This document shows, in pieces, positions 1-8,335 of a DNA stretch of 64,000 nucleotides. The position numbers were made by a program, and so were the translations under genes. Below the pieces are notes generated by a model, which saw only the letters and a list, made by a program, of their open reading frames with translations, did no database searches and was not told where the DNA came from. Origin of the DNA: Actinomyces radicidentis (GTDB taxonomy: Bacteria > Actinomycetota > Actinomycetes > Actinomycetales > Actinomycetaceae); the NCBI RefSeq assembly GCF_001553565.1, contig NZ_CP014228.1, forward strand, positions 2,418,001 through 2,482,000. The letters run 5' to 3'. Every line of letters begins with the position of its first letter. Positions within the stretch are counted from its first letter, which is position 1.

Positions 1-1117
1 TGGAGGACTGGCGGGAGACCTCGACCTGAACCGGGTCGGTCATGTGCTGACGGGCGACACGCTGGATGGCGGCCGGCATGGTCGCGGAGAACAGCGCGGT
101 GCGGCGGTCCTCCGGCAGCGAGGCGGCGATGGTCTCGACGTCCTCGGCGAAGCCCATGCGGAGCATCTCGTCGGCCTCGTCCAGGACGAAGTAGCGGACG
201 CTGCCCAGGCGCAGGGCGCCCTTCTCGATGAGGTCGATGACGCGGCCCGGGGTTCCGACGACGACCTGGGCGCCGCCCTTGAGGGCGCTGATCTGCGGGC
301 CGTAGGGGGAGCCGCCGTAGACCGCGACGACGTCGAGGCCGCGGGAGCGGTGGGCCATGTCGGTGATGGCCTCGGCGCTCTGGAGGGCGAGCTCGCGGGT
401 GGGGGCCAGGACGAGGGCCTGGACCTCGCCGTCGTGGGCGTCGACGGCGTCGAGGAGCGGCAGGCCGAAGGCGGCGGTCTTGCCGGTGCCGGTCTGGGCG
501 ACGCCGACGACGTCGCGGCCGAACAGGAGGGTCGGGATGGCCTCGCGCTGGATGTCGGTGGGCGTCGTGAAGCCCATGTCGGTGACGGCCTTGAGGAGGT
601 CGGCGGGCAGGCCGAGGTCGGCGAAGGTGACCTCCTCGGGCTTCTTGGCCGCGGGGGCGCCCTCCTGGTCCTCGGAGTCGTCCTCGTCGTCGCCGTCGAG
701 GAAGGGGGCGCGGCCGTCGACCTCGTCCTCGTCGACCTCGATGCCGTCGTCGGCGTCCTCGTCGTCCTCGTCCTCGGGGTCGGACTCGGGCAGGGCCAGC
801 TCCGCGGCGGTGTCGACGTCGTCCTCCTCGTCCTCGTGGTCGACGTCCTCCGGGTCCTCGGGGGAGTCGGAGGAGGTCGGGGTCGCGAAGGAGGGCGCCG
901 AGGGGGCGGAGGGGGCCGAGGCCGCGGAGTCGGGGGACTGCGAGATGCTGCGGTGCGGGGCGGCGAGCTCCTCGGGGCCGGCGGGCTCGGGCCCGTCCGT
1001 CTCGGACCCGGGGGCCTCAGGGCTCTCCGGGGCGGGAGCGCCCATGGCGTCGCTGAAGAGGTCGTCCAGGCCGAGGGGGCGGCCGGTGGGCGCACTGGTG
1101 ACGTTGTTCGTGCTCAT
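1..1117 (-). CDS. DEAD-box ATP-dependent RNA helicase (partial, C-terminus beyond the left edge)
   Basis: This gene unwinds short RNA duplexes using ATP; relatives act in ribosome assembly, mRNA decay and cold adaptation in the cytoplasm. Read leftwards from the ATG at 1117, the frame shows a Q-motif region (FADLGLPADLLKAV, near residue 165), Walker A AQTGTGKT near residue 205, PTRELA, GTPGR, the DEAD box near residue 311 and SAT near residue 342. The window ends at residue 372, before the second RecA domain. GGGAAGAA lies just upstream of the ATG. The first 160 residues are not helicase: they are Ser/Pro-rich, then strongly acidic with runs of Asp and Glu. Family assignment is firm; the subfamily (CsdA/DeaD or RhlE-like) cannot be decided without the C-terminal half. 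Confidence 0.93.
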   Translation of the reverse strand, partial: MSTNNVTSAPTGRPLGLDDLFSDAMGAPAPESPEAPGSETDGPEPAGPEELAAPHRSISQSPDSAASAPSAPSAPSFATPTSSDSPEDPEDVDHEDEEDDVDTAAELALPESDPEDEDDEDADDGIEVDEDEVDGRAPFLDGDDEDDSEDQEGAPAAKKPEEVTFADLGLPADLLKAVTDMGFTTPTDIQREAIPTLLFGRDVVGVAQTGTGKTAAFGLPLLDAVDAHDGEVQALVLAPTRELALQSAEAITDMAHRSRGLDVVAVYGGSPYGPQISALKGGAQVVVGTPGRVIDLIEKGALRLGSVRYFVLDEADEMLRMGFAEDVETIAASLPEDRRTALFSATMPAAIQRVARQHMTDPVQVEVSRQSS

Positions 1118-1474
1118 ATCGGTGTTCTTCCCGTTCACGTCCCCACCGCGGGGGACTCACGCGGAGTGTGGGGACAGCTCGTTTGGCGGCCCTCTTGCCG
1201 CGCCGCACCCACCACACTCGCCCTGCACCGGGGCGTCCTCGCGGACGACGGCGGCTTACGGGCTTCACGCACAGACTCACGGGGTCGCTCCCGGCTCGTG
1301 CCGGTGACCCGGCGCCGACGCCGGAGCCCCGAACGGGGTTCACAGCACGGATCGCTCCGGGGTCCACCCTACGGGAGGCGGGTGCGCGGCGGTGCGAGCG
1401 TCCTCCTCATCCGCACGAGGTCACACGTGAACCTTGTCTCCTGGGTCTAGCCGCTTGACGAGGAGCATAGGGAC
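1118..1474 (-). promoter_or_regulatory. Long leader and upstream region of the helicase gene; chromosome/IS-island junction
   Basis: No protein-coding signal is convincing in this 357-base stretch. Reading the minus strand, a TANNNT-type hexamer TAGGGT lies at about 1366-1371, which would give a transcript leader of roughly 240 nt. A small hairpin, CCCCG-TT-CGGGG, lies near 1333-1345. Long structured leaders are common for cold-induced DEAD-box helicase genes; that this one is regulatory is inference. The left end of the IS3 element lies near 1475. Confidence 0.35.
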
Positions 1475-1508
1475 TTGACCCGTCCCGGGTGTTGTGGAGG
1501 GTGCGTAG

Positions 1509-1808
1509 TCACGCGGCGGCCGGCTGGCTGCCGCTTTGTCGATCGTAGAGCGCCTCGACGATGGCCGGAGGCATGTCGTCGGGGTTGGCCCGATGCGGTC
1601 GCGTCGAGTTGTACCAGGACACCCACTGGGCGGTGGCTTTCTCCACCTCGTCGCGTCCGGGCCAGGTTCGACGCCAGATGACCTCCCGCTTGTAAGACTT
1701 GTTCAGCGCCTCAGCAGCGGCGTTGTCGTACGACGATCCGACCTTGTCGGTGGATGCTTCGATCCCCTCGGAGGCGAGCCTCTCGGAATACCGGATCGAC
1801 AGGTACTG
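1509..1808 (-). pseudogene. IS3-family orfB transposase, C-terminal part (severed by IS30)
   Basis: This is the end of a DDE transposase catalytic domain, with segments such as YLSIRYSERLASEG, GSSYDNAAAEALNKSYKREV and WYNSTRPHR typical of IS3 OrfB, and a stop at 1509-1511. It continues the reading frame that breaks off at HHSDRGVQ near 4726; with the IS30 element and one copy of the CTG target duplication removed, the join reads HHSDRGVQYLS. It is not functional as it stands. Confidence 0.85.
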
Positions 1809-1815
1809 GGCGGAT

Positions 1816-2793
1816 TCAAGGGGTGGTCGCAACACGTGTGTGTTGGAGGGAGTGTAGGTGATGGTTGAAGACCTCGTTGGGGTTCTTCCATCCCAGGATC
1901 TTTCGGGGCCTGTCATTCAGGGTGTGGGCGACGGCCTGGAGGTCCTGGGCGCTCCATCGTGATAGGTCCGTGCCCTTGGGGAAGTACTGGCGCAGGAGTC
2001 CGTTGGTGTTCTCGTTGCTGGGACGCTGCCACGGGCTGTGGGGGTCGGCGAAGTAGATCTTGGTGCCGGTGGCGGCGGTGAGGGCGGCGTGGGCGGCCAT
2101 CTGCCCTCCCCGGTCCCAGGTGATGGTCTTGCGCATTTCCAGTGGGAGGTGGCTGAGTGCCTCCTCCAGGGCCGTGGCGACCGCGTCGGCGCTGTAGCCG
2201 GAGGGGCGGGACCTCACCCGCCCGGGCTCCTGATGGAGGTCCTCGCGCTCGGTACGCGGCAGGTGGACGAGGATCGTCATGCGGCTGACGCGCTCGACCA
2301 GCGTCGCGACGGCGGACCGGCCCGTGCCGATGATCAGGTCTCCCTCCCAGTGCCCGACGACGCTGCGGTCCGAGGCCTCCTGGGGACGCTGAGCGATGAG
2401 AGTGTCGGCAGTGACGTGCCCCTGGGGCTTGCTGCGTCGTCGCTGGCGAGGCTTGCGAAGCGCCCGCCCCGTGCGCAGGCACGCGGTCATCTCGCGCTCC
2501 AGAGCACCGCGTCCCTGGATGAACAGCGCCTGGTAGATCGCCTCGTGACTGATCCGCATCGACTCATCAGAGGGAAAGTCGACCTTGAGGCGGTTGCTGA
2601 TCTGCTCCGGGCTCCACCCCCTGGACCACGGGCGGTCGGCCCTGCGCGGCTTGCCCCGCCCCTTCCAGCCCGGTACCTCCGGACCGCGCACGGCCTGCCC
2701 GTGCGCGTCGGTCACCCTGCCGGCCAGGGCGTCAACGACGTACTGGCCAAGACGCGGGTTGGAGGCCAGCTTCGTCTCCTTGGGGCGCCTGGC
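1816..2793 (-). pseudogene. IS30-family transposase, C-terminal part (severed by IS256)
   Basis: This is the downstream portion of the IS30 transposase, starting at PKETKLASNPRLGQYV and including the catalytic core: GHWEGDLIIG (first Asp), TWDRGGQMAAH (second Asp) and SNENTNGLLRQYFPKG (Glu). It ends with VATTP and a stop inside the terminal repeat. The first half lies at 4238-4672. Removing the IS256 element and one 8-bp duplication restores the 470-residue frame of copy 2. Confidence 0.88.
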
Positions 2794-4229
2794 GGGCCTG
2801 TTCAATGGTTTGTGTAAGCCCTCCTGGAAGGACTGACACTGATGACCATGACGGACGAGAAGACGCCCTCGGGTGGCGCGGGTCGTGAGGCGGTCGAGGC
2901 GCTGGTGGCCTCCGGTGGCCTGGACGGCCTGTTCGAGCAGATCAACTCAGGGCAGGTCGCCCTGACCGGCTCGGACGGGCTGCTGCCGGCGCTGCTGAAG
3001 GAGACCCTGGAGCGGGGCCTGCAGGCCGAGCTGACCGACCACCTGGGCTACGACAAGGGCGAGCGAGCCCCGGCGGCGCGGGGCAACGCCCGCAACGGAT
3101 CCAGCGTCAAGACGATGGACTCCGAGGTGGGCCCCTTCGAGATCGAGGTGCCTCGGGACCGTGCCGGCACCTTCACGCCCCGTCTGGTGCGCAAGGGTCA
3201 GCGGCGTATGGACGGCCTGGATGGCATGATCATCAGCCTGTACGCCGGGGGTATGACGGTGCGCGAGATCCGCCACCACCTGGAGTCCACCCTCGGGGCG
3301 GGGGCTGTCGGCGGGGACGATCAGCAACATCACCGACGCGGTCGCTGACGCCGTCCTGGAGTGGCAGATGCGGCCGTTGGAGGAGTTCTACCCGGTGATC
3401 TACCTCGACGCGATCCGCGTCAAGATCCGTGACCAGGGGCGCGTGTCCAACAGGGCGGCCCACATCGCCGTCGGGGTCGACATGGAGGGCGTTAAGCACG
3501 TCCTGGGGATCTGGGTGCAGGCCGACGAGGGCGCCTCCTTGAAGGGCGGCGCGTGTGCGCCCGGGCTCGGGGCCGCGGCATCCAGGACGTCCTGATCGTG
3601 TGCTGCGACGGGCTGACGGGCCTTGCCGAAGCGGTCGAGGCGACGTGGCCCGACTCGATGGTGCAGACCTGCGTGGTGCACCTGATCCGCTCCTCGATGA
3701 GGTTCGTGTCCTACGGGGACCGCAAGAAGGTCGCAGCCGCCCTCAAGCCCGTCTACACCGCCTCCAGCGCCGATGCCGCCGCGGCGGCCCTGGACCGGGT
3801 CCGCGGCCTCACCGCTGGGGACCCGCTACCCCGACACGGTCGGGGTGCGGGAGAGGGCCTGGGAGCGGTTCACGCCGTTCCTGGCCCTCCCTCCGGCCCT
3901 GCGGCGCGTCATCTACACGACCAACTCGATCGAGTCGCTGAACTACCAGCTGCGCAAGGTCACCAAGAACCGCGGACACTTCCCCTCCGACGCCGCAGCC
4001 GTGAAGCTGTTGTGGCCGGCAGGTGTGCAACATCGAGGACAAGCGAGCCGCTGAGAGGACCAAGGAGACCGGCCTGACTGCCGAGCAGCGCCGCAGCCGA
4101 GGACGACTCATCCAAGGACAGGCCACCAACGGCTGGAAGCAGGCCCTCGCCCAGCTCACCGCCGCCTACCCCAACCGAATCAACCCCTACCTCTGACAAC
4201 CCCACTTACACAAAAACATTGACAGGCTC
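2794..4229 (+). mobile_element. IS256-family element inserted in the IS30 transposase
   Basis: The insertion is 1436 bp and is flanked by the 8-bp direct repeat CGCCTGGC (2786-2793 and 4230-4237), the size expected for IS256. The ends read GGGCCTGTTCAATGG at left and, on the minus strand, GAGCCTGTCAATG at right, continuing to a shared TTTGTGTAAG. The length agrees exactly with the excess of IS30 copy 1 over copy 2 (1444 bp = 1436 + 8). It carries one transposase gene on the + strand, opposite to its IS30 host. Confidence 0.9.
2842..4196 (+). pseudogene. IS256-family (mutator-type) transposase with four frameshifts
   Basis: An ATG at 2842 follows GGAAGGACTG and opens a typical IS256 transposase (LTDHLGYDKGE, NGSSVKTMDSEVG, MIISLYAGGMTVREIRHHL). 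The frame then changes near 3300 (to ITDAVADAVLEWQMRPLEE...VIYLDAIRVK), near 3545 (to RGIQDVLIVCCDGLTGL), near 3820 (to GTRYPDTV...YTTNSIESLNYQLRK) and near 4020 (to CNIEDKRAAERTKETG, stop TGA 4194-4196). All segments of a family-typical protein of about 440 residues are present in order, so this is one gene broken by single-base changes. The breaks sit in G/C-rich runs, so sequencing error is an alternative to decay. Confidence 0.85.
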
Positions 4230-4237
4230 CGCCTGGC

Positions 4238-4672
4238 GGCCTGCTCGGCCTTCCACTGGGCCACGCTGGCCCTGTACACCACCGCCCCGCCGCGGGTAGC
4301 GGCGTTCCGACGCAGCTCACGACTCACCGTCGCCGCGCTGCGGCCGATCGCACGAGCGATGCTGCGCACGCCCTCGCCCTTGGCGTGAAGGACGGCGATC
4401 TCCTCTCGCTCGTCAAGGCTCAGGTATCGGCCGGCGGGCTCGGCCAACGACATCGGTGCCATCCCGCCACCTTGGCGGAACCATCGGGCCCCCACGGCCG
4501 CCGACACGCCGACGGCCTGCGCAGCCTGCTCACTGGAGAACCCCTCAGCCACCAGGCGCCAGAAGTCGCGGCACGCGACCCTGGACACCGGCGGTCGCCC
4601 CGGAGAACGCATCACCTCACGAACCGCACGATCCGCCCGCCACTGCCGACGCCGACCCTGATCCTCAACCAC
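4238..4672 (-). pseudogene. IS30-family transposase, N-terminal part (severed by IS256)
   Basis: This is the first part of the copy 1 transposase: a helix-turn-helix region (RDFWRLVAEGFSSEQAAQAVGVS), then SLDEREEIAVLHAKGEG and RSAATVSRELRRN, typical of the IS30 DNA-binding N-terminus. The likely start is the GTG at 4672 by comparison with copy 2, where GGAGGGG stands 6 nt before the matching GTG. The frame is cut after QAARR by the IS256 insertion. Confidence 0.85.
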
Positions 4673-4722
4673 CGACAACCCCTCCGATCCTCGCAGTGTT
4701 GCGACCACCCCTTGAATCCGCC

Positions 4723-5391
4723 CTGCACCCCACGGTCGGAGTGGTGGACGAGGCCAGCAAGATCAGCGCCGTCCTTGTGGCGTTGCCAGATGCCCATGTT
4801 CAGGGCGTCCAGGGCGAGGTCGGTGCGCACGGGCTGGCGGGTGGTCTGCCAGCCCACGATGCGACGCGAGTTCACGTCCGTGACAAAGGCGACGTACACC
4901 CACCCCGAGAAGGTACGCACGTAGGAGGGGGTACCTCCCGCTTGCGGGGGAATGTCGGCGACCCACAGCTCATTGGGCTGGAATGCCGAGAAGTGGCGGT
5001 CCACCAGGTCCGCGGGGCACTGCTCACGCGGTGCGGAGCGCGTCGTGTGAGGCGTCTTGGCTCGCCGGGTGCCCCGCAGCCCCAGGCTCCGCATGAGGCG
5101 CTCGACCGTGCAACGGGTCACGTTTCCCTGCCCGTGCCTCTCGGCGACCAGGGACCGGTTCAGCATGACCTGCATCTTGCGGGCCCCGAACGCCGAGTAG
5201 TTCTCAGCATGAACGGCACGGATCTCGTCCTTGAGGACCTCGTCGCGCCTGGCGCGTGGTGAGGGCGGGCGGGTCCTTGCCGCGTCGACGGTGGAGGGGG
5301 CGATCTTGACGCCGGCGCTTGTCAGCGTGGAGCAGATCGGCACAGGCCCCGAACTCGTCCTTCTTGGACTCCACGTAGCGGCAGATCAGCG
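4723..5391 (-). pseudogene. IS3-family orfB transposase, N-terminal part
   Basis: This begins in the frame ICRYVESKKDEFG just downstream of orfA and continues after an apparent +1 shift near 5345 as VPICSTLTSAGVKIAPSTVD. The HTH_21 region (HAENYSAFGARKMQVMLNR) and the first part of the DDE domain follow, with FQPNELWVADI and YVAFVTDVNSRRIVGW. It breaks at HHSDRGVQ where IS30 entered. OrfB is normally made as an OrfAB fusion by programmed -1 frameshifting; here the extra shift and the insertion make it dead. Confidence 0.82.
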
Positions 5392-5700
5392 GGACGGGCG
5401 GCCTGGCTCCGCCGCGAAAAAAGCCGAGGCACTCTTCAGGATCGTGTTAGCCCTACGAAGCTCGCGGACCTCCAACGCCGGCTCCTTGATCCTCTCAGCC
5501 TCGCTCGTGGTGGTACCGGGGCGGGTGCCCTGGTCCACCTCGGCCTGTCGGACCCAGGTGCGCAGAGCCTCCGGGTGAATGACGAGCTCATCGGCGATCC
5601 TCTTGAGCGCTCCCTTAGACCTGGCCGGGTCCGCCAGAGCCTCCAGCGTCATCCTCGTCGCCCGCTCACGAAGCTCGATCGGGTACTTCCTTGAGTCCCA
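5386..5700 (-). pseudogene. IS3-family orfA (helix-turn-helix subunit), start probably lost
   Basis: The protein reads SRKYPIELRERATRM, then a helix-turn-helix segment (KRIADELVIHPEALRTWVRQAEVDQG) and a leucine-zipper-like tail (EVRELRRANTILKSASAFFAAE), the standard OrfA layout of about 100 residues, with the stop at 5386. No start codon is in frame at the expected place. The minus strand reads CATGGGACTCAAGG, and removing one G would give ATG GAC TCA AGG AAG, the expected beginning. I infer a one-base insertion just after the start codon. Confidence 0.72.
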
Positions 5701-5749
5701 TGCGCAGTAATCCTTCCTGTCATCACTGCCTCCATCAAACCCGGGGCGC

Positions 5750-6208
5750 AACAAACAGCCGGTGTCCTTCGGCCAGGACCGCATCGTTGGCGGTGTGCCA
5801 CGCCACACCCAGCCCCTCGGCGACACGAGCCATGGACAGGTGGCCAACCACGATCCCAACCAGAGCCCAGGCCAGCCCGCCCCGGGAGATCCTCGCCCGC
5901 GGCTCAGCCGCCGCGGTGGTGTCCTGACGCCACACATGCGAGCACTCCGCGCACCGGTACCGACGCACCGTCACCAGCAGGGTGGTGGGACGCCACCCGA
6001 ACGGCGCGTGCGCGAGCCGACGGACGACAGTGTCCCTGGCCACGCCCTGACAACCACACCGACGACACCAGTCGCCGGGTTCCACGACCCGACACTTCAA
6101 AACGGCGCGGTCTCGGTTGAGCAGCTGGCCGGTCACCTCCAGGCCGAGCTCGTCCAGCCGGGTGAAGGTAGTCAGGTCAGGGCAGGCGAAGGTAGTAGCG
6201 TCAGCCAC
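5750..6208 (-). pseudogene. ISL3-family transposase, N-terminal fragment
   Basis: A GTG at 6208 opens about 150 residues with the ISL3 N-terminal zinc-finger region (VEPGDWCRRCGCQGVARDT, HAPFGWRPTTLLVTVRRYRC, CSHVWRQDTT) and the following helix-turn-helix segment (ISRGGLAWALVGIVVGHLS). The frame leaves ISL3 homology after AEGHRLFV at the junction with IS3 and ends a few codons later. The catalytic DDE domain is missing. Confidence 0.85.
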
Positions 6209-6318
6209 GTCGAGGTCTTTCGGATGGGCGGTGTGAGAACTCCCATCATCGGAAGACCTCGACCCTCATCCAGCCAGCGACGCACGGACGACCTCTACAC
6301 CCTCAACTGCGAAGAGCC
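5750..6318 (-). mobile_element. ISL3-family element, 5-prime remnant
   Basis: The outer end at 6318 reads GGCTCTTCGCAGTTGAGG on the minus strand, matching the ends of the second ISL3 element (GGCTCTTCACGAACGAGG at 8224). Only the first 0.57 kb remains; it stops where the IS3 element begins, near 5750. Its transposase fragment is clearly different in sequence from the second copy, so the two are separate ISL3 elements and not a duplication. Confidence 0.8.
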
Positions 6319-6457
6319 GAAGAACCACATCGGCAACATCCAGCACGGCACCCCAGAACAAACATACACCGCATTCACCAACTACATCACCAGCCGCACC
6401 TTCGACTACAACTTCGAACACCTACCAACAACCCACCCAAACAACGATCTTGTTTAA
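6319..6457 (+). pseudogene. C-terminal tail of an unrecognised, probably transposon-borne ORF
   Basis: Between the ISL3 end and the exporter gene, one + frame runs to a TAA at 6455-6457 with strong third-position C bias. It reads HIGNIQHGTPEQTYTAFTN, then YITSRTFDYNFEHLPTT, and ends NNDLV. The 19 bases TTGTTTAAAGCCAGCCATA spanning the stop (6450-6468) recur at 12592-12610, where a related tail ending NNTPEYGFV is restored if IS30 copy 2 is removed. I do not recognise the family; two copies in an IS island suggest the 3-prime end of a mobile element. Confidence 0.45.
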
Positions 6458-6482
6458 AGCCAGCCATAGCACCCAAATTCGT

Positions 6483-8183
6483 TCATTTTCCAGCACCTTC
6501 CAAGGTTATGATCTGGTCAGCAGCCTCAGCAAGCGTAGAGCGATGCGTACTTAGAATTATTGTCATCTGCGAGGAAAACTTCTTGAGAACAGAAATCAGC
6601 CTGACCTCATTCGCAGAGTCCACCTGAGCCGTCGGTTCATCGAGGATCAGAATTCGGGGGCGCCGCAGTAGCGCCCTTGCAATCGCAATCCGCTGTCGCT
6701 CCCCTCCGGACAGGCTTACACCGTGGTCGTCGACGTGAGAGTCAAGTCCGTTGGGCAGACGGCCGATTGTCCTCCCCAATCCGAGGAGTGAAACCATCTC
6801 CGTCAAATGATCTTCGTTTGGAATATAGTGATGGACGCCATAAGTGAGATTCTCGCGAATGGTACCCCAAAAGATCGGAGCTTCTTGCTGCACGAATGCC
6901 GTAAGGCTGCTCGCTTCTGCGAAAGAGCGAGGATTGAGCAGTGCACCGTCTACACGCACCTCTCCTGCTTCCGGATCCTCAAGTCCACAAAGAATGTGTA
7001 GGAGAGTCGTCTTCCCACTTCCTGACGGCCCTCGTATCGCCGTGATTCCGCCCGGCGCAGCCTCCATGGAAAAATCCTTAAGGACAGGATGTTCCGATCC
7101 TGGGTATCTGAAACTGATATTCTGCACAGCAACTTTTACTGGCAATGCCGAGGTGAAGGCTGGGTTCGATACAGAATCGTCTTCGACAGCATCTGTCACT
7201 GCGGGCTCCTCGAGAACCTCGTTGATACGATGAAGAGCTCCCAGTCCTCGATGAATGGTGGTCATGGCTTGAAATCCGACGATCACGGGCGGGATGAGGG
7301 CGCCGAAGTACAAGACGAAGGAGACAAACTCTGCGAGGCCCAGCGCGCCGGATGCAACCCGAACACCTCCAAGGCCGAAGACGACAAGAAAGGCAAGGTT
7401 TGCCCCGAAAAGCAGGACAGGCGTAGTCATCGCGTCCCAGGTTGCAGCACGCAGTCCAGATCGCCATGCCCGCACGGCTCTCGCGACAAGACGATCTCTC
7501 TCTTTAGACCGCATACCGGAGGTGATCACCGTGATAAAGCCGCCGAGGACCCTATCAAGATCTGCTGACAGCTCCCCCACGTAGTGGTTGACTTCTTCAG
7601 TCTCTTTTGTAATCCTTGACAGGAACGTCCAGGATACAATCCCGGCGACCACGAAGATAGCAAGGCTTGCGGCAAACAGCACCGGATCAATTATGACCAT
7701 CAGCACGATCGCCCCGAGGAACGTGAGAACTGCTCCTACAGCGTCAATCGTACCATCGCTAAAAATTGATCGGAGACTGTTGACGTCGTTGCCGGTCCGT
7801 GCGACAAGATCCCCGCGGCGAAATCTCCGATAGCTCGAAAGCCTCCAGAACAAGATGCTTCCTACAAGTCTCTTCCGCGCATCCAGTACTACATGCTCGC
7901 CGACCCGTAGAAGCACCCACGATTGCACACCGGAGACAATTACGTCTAATAGGAGCAAGACGCTTAGAATGCATAACGGAACTGTGAATCCGCTATCCTG
8001 CAAGGCGGCGTTGATGATCTGCATCATCGCGATTGGCTGCGCCACAGAGATGCTAGCGCCGACAACAGAAAGTGTGACCCCAGCGAAAACATTCAACCGA
8101 TACGGTTTCAGGAAAAACCATAGTTCACGAGCGCGCGCCTGGGGTCCCAAGTCAGGGAGCCGGCTATCGGTTCGTGTTTCCAC
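6483..8183 (-). CDS. ABC exporter, fused membrane and ATPase domains (type I half-transporter)
   Basis: This 566-residue half-transporter would act as a dimer in the cytoplasmic membrane to export a substrate. Six membrane segments occupy about residues 25-300 and the ATPase the rest: Walker A GPSGSGKTT (near 390), signature LSGGERQRIAIARAL (near 493), Walker B ILILDEPT (near 512) and the H-loop STHR (near 545). It starts at a GTG (8183) preceded by AGGAGGAG about 9 nt upstream. Base composition is far lower in GC than the chromosome, with many A/T-ending codons, so it was probably acquired. No partner genes survive: it is bounded by ISL3 ends and IS debris, and its own promoter would lie across the ISL3 end at 8224. 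The family includes peptide, antibiotic and lipid exporters; the substrate is unknown. Confidence 0.9.
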   Translation of the reverse strand: METRTDSRLPDLGPQARARELWFFLKPYRLNVFAGVTLSVVGASISVAQPIAMMQIINAALQDSGFTVPLCILSVLLLLDVIVSGVQSWVLLRVGEHVVLDARKRLVGSILFWRLSSYRRFRRGDLVARTGNDVNSLRSIFSDGTIDAVGAVLTFLGAIVLMVIIDPVLFAASLAIFVVAGIVSWTFLSRITKETEEVNHYVGELSADLDRVLGGFITVITSGMRSKERDRLVARAVRAWRSGLRAATWDAMTTPVLLFGANLAFLVVFGLGGVRVASGALGLAEFVSFVLYFGALIPPVIVGFQAMTTIHRGLGALHRINEVLEEPAVTDAVEDDSVSNPAFTSALPVKVAVQNISFRYPGSEHPVLKDFSMEAAPGGITAIRGPSGSGKTTLLHILCGLEDPEAGEVRVDGALLNPRSFAEASSLTAFVQQEAPIFWGTIRENLTYGVHHYIPNEDHLTEMVSLLGLGRTIGRLPNGLDSHVDDHGVSLSGGERQRIAIARALLRRPRILILDEPTAQVDSANEVRLISVLKKFSSQMTIILSTHRSTLAEAADQIITLEGAGK

Positions 8184-8335
8184 GGTGATTTTCTCCTCCT
8201 AGATGGGCGGTCAGATCTTATCCGGCTCTTCACGAACGAGGGTGTAGTCGGTTGAGCGCGTCGGTGGCCGGGTAGGGGTCGAGGTCTCCCGGATGATGGA
8301 AGTTCTTCACGCTCGCCATCCCGGAAGACCTCGAC

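Larger units (their letters stand above)
1809..4722 (-). mobile_element. IS30-family element, copy 1, interrupted by an IS256-family element
   Basis: The element begins GGCGGATTCAAGGGG and ends with the reverse complement; the terminal repeat extends through GGTCGCAACAC on both sides. It is flanked by the direct 3-bp repeat CTG (1806-1808 and 4723-4725), which is the target duplication inside IS3 orfB. Without the inner IS256 element and its 8-bp duplication it is 1470 bp, the same length as copy 2 at 11112-12581. I saw only two base differences from copy 2 in the coding region: one changes Arg to His and one is silent. Orientation is inverted relative to copy 2. Confidence 0.9.
1475..5750 (-). 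mobile_element. IS3-family element, disrupted by a nested IS30 element
   Basis: Two outer segments (about 1475-1808 and 4723-5750) make one IS3-family element of about 1.35 kb once the insertion at 1809-4722 is removed. The ends carry an imperfect inverted repeat: CCCGGGTGTTGTGGAGG at 1484-1500 and, on the minus strand, CCCGGGTTTGATGGAGG at 5729-5745 (14 of 17 identical). It holds orfA (5386-5700) and orfB (5391 down to 1509, interrupted). The exact outer tips and target duplication were not resolved, because the right side abuts an ISL3 remnant directly. Confidence 0.75.

Noticed and set aside
40-1450. Long alternative frames on both strands over the helicase (for example 44-1450 on + and 40-1095 on -)
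   Set aside because: They are Gly/Val/Asp- or Pro/Arg/Ser-rich shadows of the helicase in GC-rich DNA; the true frame on the minus strand carries all helicase motifs and lacks a stop only because it runs off the edge.
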